DNA of 6,536 nt from Spirochaetales bacterium. Its GTDB lineage: Bacteria > Spirochaetota > Spirochaetia > JABEVK01. Both the position numbers and the translations under genes were made by a program. The number at the start of each line of letters is the position of its first letter. The stretch's first letter is position 1. The stretch is from the NCBI GenBank assembly GCA_013043995.1, contig JABEVL010000093.1, positions 1 through 6,536 of the forward strand, read 5' to 3'. The notes beneath the pieces are model-generated. The model did not search any database. It saw only the letters and a program-made list of their open reading frames with translations, and was not told where the DNA came from. Of the stretch, positions 1 through 6,227 are shown one piece after another.

Positions 1-1800
1 CTCGACATCTTGGGGGGCAAATCCTGGGAAACAAAAAAAGCCCGCGCCAAAAAGTCCGTCGAGGAGCTGGCCGGTCGACTGGTGACTCTTTACGCCAAGC
101 GGCAGAATGCCCAGGGCCATGTTTTTCCCCGTGACAACGATTGGCAAGCGAGCTTTGAAGCCGCCTTTCCATTTCAAGAGACCGAGGACCAGATTCGGGC
201 TGTCGAAGAAATCAAGGCCGACATGGAGTCGCCGCGGCCCATGGACCGGCTGGTCTGCGGTGACGTCGGTTACGGAAAAACCGAAGTCGCGATGCGGGCC
301 TGCTTCAAGGCCGTGATGGGGGGAAAACAGGTGGCATTCCTAGCACCGACGACGATCCTCGCCGAACAACACTTTGAAAATTTTCAAGAGCGTTTTGGCA
401 GGTTCCCCGTCCGCATCGGCATGCTCTCGCGTTTTGTTCCCCGTGCCGAACAAAAAAAGACCCTTGAACGCCTGGCAGCGGGTGAACTCGACATCGTGAT
501 CGGTACCCACAGGCTCTTACAAAAAGACGTCGTGTTCAAAAATCTCGGTCTGCTCGTGATCGACGAAGAGCAACGTTTCGGAGTCAAGGACAAGGAACGC
601 CTGAAAGAAATCAAGGCGTCGATTGATTGCCTGGCCATGAGCGCAACCCCGATTCCCCGCACCCTCCACATGAGTCTTTTAAAAATCCGCGATATGTCCG
701 TTTTGCGCACGGCGCCCCAAAACCGGCATCCGATCGAAACCTTCCTGCAAGAGTTTTCAGACGACGTCGTCATCAAGGCGATCCGCCGCGAGGTGGAACG
801 GGGGGGGCAGGTTTTCTTTTTGCATAATCGGATCGACACCCTCGAAGCTACCCAACTTTACCTGGCCCGCTTGCTGCCCGAGCTCCTCATCAGAAATGCC
901 CACGGCCAGATGGACCCCAAAGATCTTGAAGAAGTGATGCATGACTTTATCCACGGCAACTTTCACGTCCTGGTTTCAACGACCATCGTGGAGAACGGCA
1001 TCGACATCCCCAACGTCAACACCATCATCATCGACCGCGCTGACGTTTACGGGATCAGTCAGCTTTACCAGCTGAGAGGCCGGGTGGGACGGTCGGGCAA
1101 GGTAGCCTACGCCTACCTGCTCTATCCTGAAGGCAGGGCCTTGAGCGAGCTGGCGATGAAACGCCTGCAGGTGATTTCAGATTTTACAGAGCTTGGGGCC
1201 GGGTTTAAAATTGCGATGAAAGATCTCGAGGTCCGGGGTGCCGGCAACCTTTTGGGGGCCGAGCAGTCTGGGGACATCCTTTCGGTGGGCTTTGAGCTCT
1301 ACCTGAAACTTCTGGATGAGGCGATTGCAGCCAAGACGGATCAAAAGTCGGACGAGGTGGAAGAAATCTATATGGAACTGGACTATTCGGGTTTCATCCC
1401 TGATACTTATATCCAGGATCCCACCGACAAGATGGACGTCTACAAGAAGATCGCTTCGGTCGTCACCGACGATGACCTTGAAAGGCTTTTCCAGGAGGTT
1501 TACGACCGCTTCGGACCGCTTCCTGACGAGGTTCACAGCCTGTTTTCCTTGGCTGAGATCCAGATCATTTGCCGCAAGCTCAGGATCAAATCCATTCGGG
1601 AGCGGTCTGGTATTTGCCGCGTTGAGTTTGGCAGGATGATCGACTTTCCTTTTGAAAAAGCGATGCGGCTCCTTAAGGAGTCCAAGGGTCAGGTCCGCAG
1701 TCTTCCCGACAAACCCAACGTTCTGGTCCTTGAAACCCAGAAGGTCGGCTTAGCTGAAAAATCTGTCTTTTTGCGGGAGCGTCTGTCGCGTTTACTGTGA
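1..1800 (+). CDS. mfd: Transcription-repair coupling factor Mfd, C-terminal part (5' end outside window)
   Basis: Mfd is a DNA translocase that binds stalled RNA polymerase, pushes it off a lesion and recruits UvrA. The reading frame is open from base 1, and the 599 visible residues match the C-terminal half of the roughly 1,150-residue family. The first residues (LDILGGKSWE) are the end of the RNA-polymerase-interacting domain. Superfamily 2 helicase motifs follow in order: Walker A GDVGYGKT (residues 87-94, bases 259-282), GTHRLLQ, DEEQ box (residues 188-191, bases 562-573), SAT before PIPRTL, the NGIDIP region, and motif VI QLRGRVGRS (bases 1069-1095). The RGAGNLLGAEQSG stretch after motif VI is typical of the Mfd/RecG translocation module. 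The last ~150 residues, with GFIPDTYI and YKKIAS, are the TRCF D7 domain. Walker A lysine to the stop is about 506 residues, close to my recollection of E. coli Mfd, so the C terminus is complete. A TTG at base 10 is not the real start, because conserved sequence precedes it. The stop lies inside a 16-bp tandem repeat. Confidence 0.97.
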   Translation, partial: LDILGGKSWETKKARAKKSVEELAGRLVTLYAKRQNAQGHVFPRDNDWQASFEAAFPFQETEDQIRAVEEIKADMESPRPMDRLVCGDVGYGKTEVAMRACFKAVMGGKQVAFLAPTTILAEQHFENFQERFGRFPVRIGMLSRFVPRAEQKKTLERLAAGELDIVIGTHRLLQKDVVFKNLGLLVIDEEQRFGVKDKERLKEIKASIDCLAMSATPIPRTLHMSLLKIRDMSVLRTAPQNRHPIETFLQEFSDDVVIKAIRREVERGGQVFFLHNRIDTLEATQLYLARLLPELLIRNAHGQMDPKDLEEVMHDFIHGNFHVLVSTTIVENGIDIPNVNTIIIDRADVYGISQLYQLRGRVGRSGKVAYAYLLYPEGRALSELAMKRLQVISDFTELGAGFKIAMKDLEVRGAGNLLGAEQSGDILSVGFELYLKLLDEAIAAKTDQKSDEVEEIYMELDYSGFIPDTYIQDPTDKMDVYKKIASVVTDDDLERLFQEVYDRFGPLPDEVHSLFSLAEIQIICRKLRIKSIRERSGICRVEFGRMIDFPFEKAMRLLKESKGQVRSLPDKPNVLVLETQKVGLAEKSVFLRERLSRLL

Positions 1801-1820
1801 TCAACGTTTACTGTGATCAA
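1789..1820. repeat. Perfect 16-bp tandem duplication across the mfd stop codon
   Basis: The unit CGTTTACTGTGATCAA occurs at 1789-1804 and again, with no spacer, at 1805-1820. The first copy encodes the last Mfd residues (Arg-Leu-Leu) and the TGA stop; the second copy is wholly non-coding. Because 16 is not a multiple of 3, the second copy is in a different frame from the first. Each copy carries the palindrome TGATCA, so the two could pair into a weak 6-bp stem, but this is not a terminator: there is no G+C-rich stem and no T tract. A recent replication-slippage duplication is the simplest reading. Confidence 0.9.
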
Positions 1821-1833
1821 AAAGGCGCCTAAA

Positions 1834-1841
1834 GGACGGAG
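1834..1841 (+). promoter_or_regulatory. Ribosome binding site of ptsP
   Basis: GGACGGAG ends in GGAG at 1838-1841, nine bases before the ATG at 1851. A second ATG directly follows at 1854 and would sit 12 bases from GGAG, so the first ATG is the better-placed start. Confidence 0.6.
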
Positions 1842-1850
1842 TGGGGCTTC

Positions 1851-4094
1851 ATGATGAAAACCGATGTTTTTACAGAACTGTTAAGAAATTCCGTTGACGT
1901 TCAGAATTTTTTAAAAAGAGCCCTGAGCTGGCTGATCACCCGGCTGGGCTCGGACGCAGGCTCGATCTACCTTTATGACGAGTCCGAGAGGCGTCTGGTG
2001 CTCCGAGCGACCCAAGGTTTTGACAAGAACCTGGTCGGAAAGCTCTCCCTGAGCTTGAACGAGGGGCTCGTCGGATTGACGCTCAGGGAACAGCGCACCG
2101 TGAAAGAAGTGCGAGGCCGGGACCATCCCGATTTTCTCATTGTCCCCGAGCTCAAAGAAGAAGACTACAAGGCCTTTGTTTCAGTTCCGATTTACCGGGG
2201 GACGACCCCTGTGGGCGTCATTGCCCTTCAAAATCGGCGAGAAGCTCGGTTTAGCGATGACGACGTCAAGAGTCTGAGGGAACTGGGCTCAGGACTTTCG
2301 GCCGCCATGGAAAATGCCCAGCTTCTTTTGGAAATTCACGAAGGCCATCCTGAACATCCGGCCGAACCCGATTTAGACCAGGCTCCTCAGTCAGGAATTT
2401 TAAGGGGAAGGGGCGCCAGCGAAGGGATTGCTTTGGGCCGGGCCGTTCTTTTGGGAACCTCGGAGGCTTACCTCAGCGAGCCGAACCCCGAGCACTACTC
2501 GGTCACGCTGAAAGCCTTTCAGCAGGCCTTGAAAAGGTCGATCGACCAGGTCGAACAACTTCAGAAGGACATGGAAATCCGGTTGGCCGACGTGGCGAGC
2601 TTGATCTTCAGCACACATATCCTGATGCTCAAGGACGAAAGTTTTTCTGGGGAAATGGAGCAACTGATCCAGCAGGGGGCGACGGCTCCATCGGCGGTTG
2701 TCTCGGTGGTGAACCGCTACATCGGATTGTTTTATCAAAGCGCCAACAACCGCCTGAAAGAAAAGGTACAAGACGTCAAGGATCTTGGTCACAGGCTGTT
2801 GGCCAACTTGAACCGGGGCTCGCACGAGGACGGGGACTACATCGGTCAGATCGTCGTCGCTCAGGAGCTCTTGCCCTCCGAGCTGATCAAGATCACGGCT
2901 CAGCACGCCGAAGGGCTCTTGCTTTTCGGTGGCGGTGCCTCGGCGCACGTCTCGATTCTTGCTCGAAGTCTGGGCATCCCTGTCATCTTTACCGAAGACA
3001 AGGCACTCTTTGCCATCCGCCAGGACGACGAATTGGTCCTCGATGGTTTTCAGGGAAATGCTTTTATCAGACCCGCAGTGACCGTCTGGGAACACTATCA
3101 GAACCTGCGTCAGCAGTATCGGGACTCTGACCTGAACGAGACGAAAGTCAATAAATCCACCCAAACGAAGGACGGCCGAGACGTCCACCTTTATGCCAAC
3201 GTCAATCTCGTGTCTGACCTCCCTCTGACCAAAAAATACAAAGCGGAAGGGATCGGGCTTTACAGAAGCGAATTTCCCTTTTTGATCCGTAATGATTTTC
3301 CGACCGAGGAAGAGCAGTTCCGAGTCTATAAAAAAATTTTGGACGAGATGGCGGGTAAAGAGGTCCTCCTGCGCACCTTGGACATCGGCGGCGACAAGGT
3401 CCTTTCCTACCTGCCGCAAAGCTCCGAGTCGAACCCTTTTCTGGGACTGCGGGCGCTAAGATTTTCTCTCAAAAACAAGAGTATCTTCCACCACCAGCTG
3501 CGCGCGATGCTTCGTGCGGGTGATGGTCACGAGCTCCGCATCATGTTTCCGTTGGTTTCGTCCTTGGATGATTTTCGCGAAGCCAAGGGCCACGTCGTTG
3601 ATTGCATCCGCCAGCTCAATCATGAAGGAGTCTCCCACAACGATCACCCCCTGATCGGCAGCATGATCGAGCTTCCCAGTGCCTGCGAGGTTTCCTCCGA
3701 GTTGGCCAAAGAATGTGATTTTCTCTGCATCGGAACGAACGATCTGGTTCAGTATTTGCTGGGGGTCGACAGAACTAACGAGGCCGTATCGAGCTTGTAC
3801 ACTGCCTACCACCCCGCAGTCTTAAGGACACTGGCCCGTGTGATCCGTGCTGCCTTGAATCATGATTGTCCGATTTCTGTTTGCGGAGAAATTGCAGCCG
3901 ATCCCAAGATGATCCCGTTCTTTCTGGGAACGGGAATCCGCAAGTTGAGCGTGACACCCAAGCTCATCCCCGAAGTTCAAAAGATCGTTAGCGCGCTTTC
4001 TTGGCGCGAATGTCAGGTCATCGCCGAGAAACTTGTGAATATGGGAACTGTAGACGAGATCTGCCGTTATCTGGACACCCTCGTTCCTGCTTAA
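1851..4094 (+). CDS. ptsP: GAF-domain phosphoenolpyruvate-protein phosphotransferase (nitrogen-PTS Enzyme I, PtsP-like)
   Basis: The enzyme autophosphorylates on histidine with phosphoenolpyruvate and passes the phosphate to an HPr-like carrier; the GAF-linked form heads the regulatory nitrogen PTS rather than sugar uptake. At 747 residues it is about the length of E. coli PtsP. An N-terminal GAF sensor spans about residues 15-160 (SIYLYDE, EGLVG, FVSVPIY, GVIALQNR). A polar, proline-rich linker covers about 160-180. The EI N-terminal and swivelling phosphohistidine domains cover about 181-405, starting GILRGRGASEGIALGRA and carrying GGASAHVSILAR with the phospho-acceptor His366. The PEP-binding barrel covers about 440-735: GIGLYRSEF, RTLDIGGDK, NPFLGLRALR, RIMFPLVSS, MIELPSA, GTNDLVQYLLGVDR and SVCGEIAADP with the catalytic Cys678. 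All key residues are present, so it should be active. It is cytoplasmic, with no signal or membrane segment. It begins 50 nt after mfd. No HPr or EIIA gene lies in the window, so its partners must be elsewhere. Confidence 0.93.
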   Translation: MMKTDVFTELLRNSVDVQNFLKRALSWLITRLGSDAGSIYLYDESERRLVLRATQGFDKNLVGKLSLSLNEGLVGLTLREQRTVKEVRGRDHPDFLIVPELKEEDYKAFVSVPIYRGTTPVGVIALQNRREARFSDDDVKSLRELGSGLSAAMENAQLLLEIHEGHPEHPAEPDLDQAPQSGILRGRGASEGIALGRAVLLGTSEAYLSEPNPEHYSVTLKAFQQALKRSIDQVEQLQKDMEIRLADVASLIFSTHILMLKDESFSGEMEQLIQQGATAPSAVVSVVNRYIGLFYQSANNRLKEKVQDVKDLGHRLLANLNRGSHEDGDYIGQIVVAQELLPSELIKITAQHAEGLLLFGGGASAHVSILARSLGIPVIFTEDKALFAIRQDDELVLDGFQGNAFIRPAVTVWEHYQNLRQQYRDSDLNETKVNKSTQTKDGRDVHLYANVNLVSDLPLTKKYKAEGIGLYRSEFPFLIRNDFPTEEEQFRVYKKILDEMAGKEVLLRTLDIGGDKVLSYLPQSSESNPFLGLRALRFSLKNKSIFHHQLRAMLRAGDGHELRIMFPLVSSLDDFREAKGHVVDCIRQLNHEGVSHNDHPLIGSMIELPSACEVSSELAKECDFLCIGTNDLVQYLLGVDRTNEAVSSLYTAYHPAVLRTLARVIRAALNHDCPISVCGEIAADPKMIPFFLGTGIRKLSVTPKLIPEVQKIVSALSWRECQVIAEKLVNMGTVDEICRYLDTLVPA

Positions 4095-4179
4095 TTTTGT
4101 TCCTCTTGGAAAAAGTTTTATCCAGTGATTTCGTGGACTTGGCTTGCGAGGATCCGACATTTTTGTTTACTATGGTTGC
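4095..4179. other. Intergenic gap between ptsP and trmB
   Basis: This 85-nt gap is the longest in the window. It is A/T-rich at its start. It contains no hairpin with a following T run that would pass as an intrinsic terminator; the best inverted repeat is a 4-bp TCCA/TGGA pair near 4121-4137. TTGCGA (4144) with TACTAT (4168) is a weak promoter-like pair, too poor to call. The trmB frame stays open back through part of this gap, to at least a TTG at 4144. Confidence 0.5.
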
Positions 4180-4857
4180 ATGGAAGTTCGCCACCGCCGT
4201 GTCCGAAGTTTTGTCTTGCGCACTGCTAGGATGTCTCAAAGTCAACGAACGGCTCTGGATGAACTTTACCCGATCCACGGTTTGAAATTTCCCTTTGAAT
4301 GCGACTTGGCCCAGGTCTTTCCCCACTCGGTTTATCGTGTTGTTGAAATAGGCTTTGGTAACGGAGAAGCGACCGTCGAAATAGCCCAGGCTCATCCGGA
4401 GACCGGCTTTTTGGGGATCGAGGTCCACACCCCCGGTTTCGGCCAGGTGCTTCGTGAGATTCATTCCCGAGACTTGAAAAACCTCAAGGTTCTGCGCCAC
4501 GATGCTGTCGAGGTTGTAGCGGCGTTTGAGCCCTCCTCCATCGACGGTTTTCATATTTTTTTCCCCGACCCCTGGCAGAAAAAACGCCACCACAAGCGGC
4601 GACTCCTCCAGACAGCCTTTTTGGAGCAGCTGATTCGCGCTTTAAAACCCGGCGGTTATCTTTATATCGCGACGGACTGGGAAGAATACGCCTACGAGAT
4701 TCTCGAAACACTGAACCAATTTTCTGCGATTTCAAATCCGTACAAAGGTTGGGCCGCAGGGTTGACCTGGCGTCCCAGAACAAAATTCGAAAAGCGCGGT
4801 AGGGAAGAGAACCGTCCCATCAGGGAAATCTTTTTTGAAAAAAGGACACTTGAATGA
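4180..4857 (+). CDS. trmB: tRNA (guanine-46-N7-)-methyltransferase TrmB
   Basis: TrmB uses S-adenosylmethionine to make 7-methylguanosine at position 46 in the variable loop of tRNA. From the ATG at 4180 the protein is 225 residues, the usual family length. An N-terminal basic stretch with VRSFVLR leads into the SAM-binding motif EIGFGNG (about residues 56-62), then IEVH (80-83), RHDAVEV (106-112), the family signature FPDPWQKKRHHKRRL (128-142), KPGGYLYIATDWEEYA (156-171) and the C-terminal TWRPRTKFEKRG (196-207). This set is diagnostic and complete. The start is uncertain: TTG at 4144 would add 12 residues (MRGSDIFVYYGC) that I do not recognise as conserved, and neither start has a clear Shine-Dalgarno. 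I prefer 4180 because the conserved arginine-rich N terminus begins there. Its stop overlaps the next start in ATGA, suggesting coupled translation with citrate synthase. Confidence 0.94.
   Translation: MEVRHRRVRSFVLRTARMSQSQRTALDELYPIHGLKFPFECDLAQVFPHSVYRVVEIGFGNGEATVEIAQAHPETGFLGIEVHTPGFGQVLREIHSRDLKNLKVLRHDAVEVVAAFEPSSIDGFHIFFPDPWQKKRHHKRRLLQTAFLEQLIRALKPGGYLYIATDWEEYAYEILETLNQFSAISNPYKGWAAGLTWRPRTKFEKRGREENRPIREIFFEKRTLE
4841..4846 (+). promoter_or_regulatory. Ribosome binding site of the citrate synthase gene, inside the end of trmB
   Basis: AAAGGA at 4841-4846 lies seven bases before the ATG at 4854. It sits inside the last codons of trmB, just after a T6-G-A6 stretch (4831-4843). Position and sequence support ATG 4854 and reinitiation by ribosomes finishing trmB. 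Confidence 0.65.
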
Positions 4858-6227
4858 AAACAGCCAAACCTTTGGGACAACTTGAACAGGAATTCCTTGA
4901 ACGTTACTCCATTGTCGCAGAACGCAACAACCTCTTCGACCCGTCCAACTATGAAAAATATAACGTCAAACGTGGGCTCCGGAACTCTGATGGGTCCGGT
5001 GTCGTGGTGGGCCTGACCGAAATTGGCGAGGTCCACGGCTACATCATCGACGAGGGCGAAAAAACTGACGCCCCGGGGCGTCTGAGGTACCGCGGCTACG
5101 ACATCAAAGAACTCGTGGCAGATTTTCAAAACACCAAGCGCAACGGGTTTGAAGAAACTGTCTTTCTTTTGCTTTTTGCGACCTTGCCCAACTCGGATGA
5201 GCTTGAAGATTTTACGAGCTTCCTGGCCTCGTTGCGAAAGTTGCCGCCGGGATTTGTGGAAGACGTCATTCTGCGTTTCCCCAGCCCGGACATCATGAAC
5301 CAGCTTGCCCGCAGTGTGCTCTTCACCTATTCCTTCGACCCCGACCCTGAAAACTACACGATCAAGAATATCCTGAGGCAGAGCGTCGAACTTATTGCGC
5401 GCTTCCCCATTTACATTGCATACTCCTACCAGGCCAAGCGCCACTACTACGACAAGCAAAGCCTTTCGATTCACCACCCCCGTACAGACCTTTCCACGGC
5501 GGCCAACTTTCTTTACATGATCCGTCCGGATAATCAGTTCACCCCCCTGGAGGCCGAAACCCTCGACCTGGCTCTTGTTTTGCACGCCGAGCACGGCGGA
5601 GGCAACAATTCAACCTTTGCGATCCGCCTGGTGACCAGCGCAGGAACCGACACCTACAGTGCCATGGGGTCGGCAATCGGTTCGCTCAAGGGAATCAAGC
5701 ACGGAGGCGCCAACATCCGCGTGATGCGGATGATCGACGATATCCGGGCAAACTGCCCCCATTGGGACCAAGACGGTCCCCTGGCCGATTATTTGGAAAA
5801 GATCGTGCGCAAGCAGGCTTTCGACGAGCAGGGCCTGATTTACGGCATGGGGCACGCCGTCTACACCCTTTCCGACCCCCGTGCCCAGCTGCTGAAAGCC
5901 AAGGCCGCGGAACTCGCAAAGGAAAAAGGCTTGGAAAAAAACTTTCATCTTTACCAATCCATCGAGCGGCTGACCCCCGAGGTGATGCTCAAAGTCAAAG
6001 GATCTTCTAAGGCGATCTGTGCCAACGTCGATTTGTATTCGGGTTTTGTCTACGAGATGCTGGGGCTTCCCCGAGAACTCTACACACCGATTTTTGCCAT
6101 GTCGCGGGTCGCTGGGTGGAGCGCGCACAGGATCGAGGAAATTGTTTCAGGAGGACGGATCATCCGTCCCGCGTACAAGAACGTCTCGGAACGCTCCGAT
6201 TACCGAACCCTTCTGGAACGTCCTTAG
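4854..6227 (+). CDS. Citrate synthase (citrate/2-methylcitrate synthase family, clostridial/spirochaete-type subfamily)
   Basis: The enzyme condenses oxaloacetate with acetyl-CoA to citrate in the cytoplasm, the entry step of the TCA cycle and the route to 2-oxoglutarate and glutamate. The 457-residue protein has an N-terminal extension of about 45 residues ending in VKRGLRNSDGSG, then LRYRGYDIKELV (about 77-88). The catalytic residues can be assigned: His247 in HAEHGGGNNSTF, His283 in KGIKHGGAN and Asp393 in NVDLYSGFVYEMLGLP. The oxaloacetate-binding region is GMGHAVYTLSDPRA (331-344), and the C terminus carries GWSAHRIEEI and RIIRPAYK. The GMGHAVYTLSDPRA and HGGGNNSTF forms mark the subfamily I associate with Clostridia and other anaerobes, not the GltA type of E. 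coli. All catalytic residues are kept. A 2-methylcitrate activity cannot be excluded from sequence; no prpB/prpD genes are adjacent. The start overlaps the trmB stop by 4 nt and the stop overlaps the next start by 1 nt. Confidence 0.94.
   Translation: MKTAKPLGQLEQEFLERYSIVAERNNLFDPSNYEKYNVKRGLRNSDGSGVVVGLTEIGEVHGYIIDEGEKTDAPGRLRYRGYDIKELVADFQNTKRNGFEETVFLLLFATLPNSDELEDFTSFLASLRKLPPGFVEDVILRFPSPDIMNQLARSVLFTYSFDPDPENYTIKNILRQSVELIARFPIYIAYSYQAKRHYYDKQSLSIHHPRTDLSTAANFLYMIRPDNQFTPLEAETLDLALVLHAEHGGGNNSTFAIRLVTSAGTDTYSAMGSAIGSLKGIKHGGANIRVMRMIDDIRANCPHWDQDGPLADYLEKIVRKQAFDEQGLIYGMGHAVYTLSDPRAQLLKAKAAELAKEKGLEKNFHLYQSIERLTPEVMLKVKGSSKAICANVDLYSGFVYEMLGLPRELYTPIFAMSRVAGWSAHRIEEIVSGGRIIRPAYKNVSERSDYRTLLERP

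Noticed and set aside
10..12. TTG at base 10 as the start of mfd
   Set aside because: Codons 1-3 are in frame and encode residues that belong to the conserved LDxLGGKxWE stretch, so the gene continues upstream of the window and this is not a short Mfd.
1798..1830. Possible terminator or CRP-like operator after mfd (TGTGATCA copies, AGGCGCCT palindrome)
   Set aside because: TGTGA is not followed by a TCACA half-site at the right spacing. AGGCGCCT is a perfect palindrome with no loop. The TGATCA pair gives only a weak 6-bp A/T-rich stem with no T tract.
2400..3419. Long minus-strand open frame (339 codons) opposite ptsP
   Set aside because: It lies wholly antisense to a gene with strong family motifs along its full length. 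Its translation shows no recognisable domain, and long antisense frames are expected from the codon bias of such genes.
4144..4173. Promoter-like TTGCGA and TACTAT before trmB
   Set aside because: Each box matches only 4 of 6 consensus bases and the transcript would start at or inside the trmB start codon, so the match is no better than chance.
4692..5594. Minus-strand open frame (300 codons) opposite the end of trmB and start of citrate synthase
   Set aside because: It covers two confidently identified genes on the other strand, shows no family motifs and crosses their junction, as a shadow frame would.
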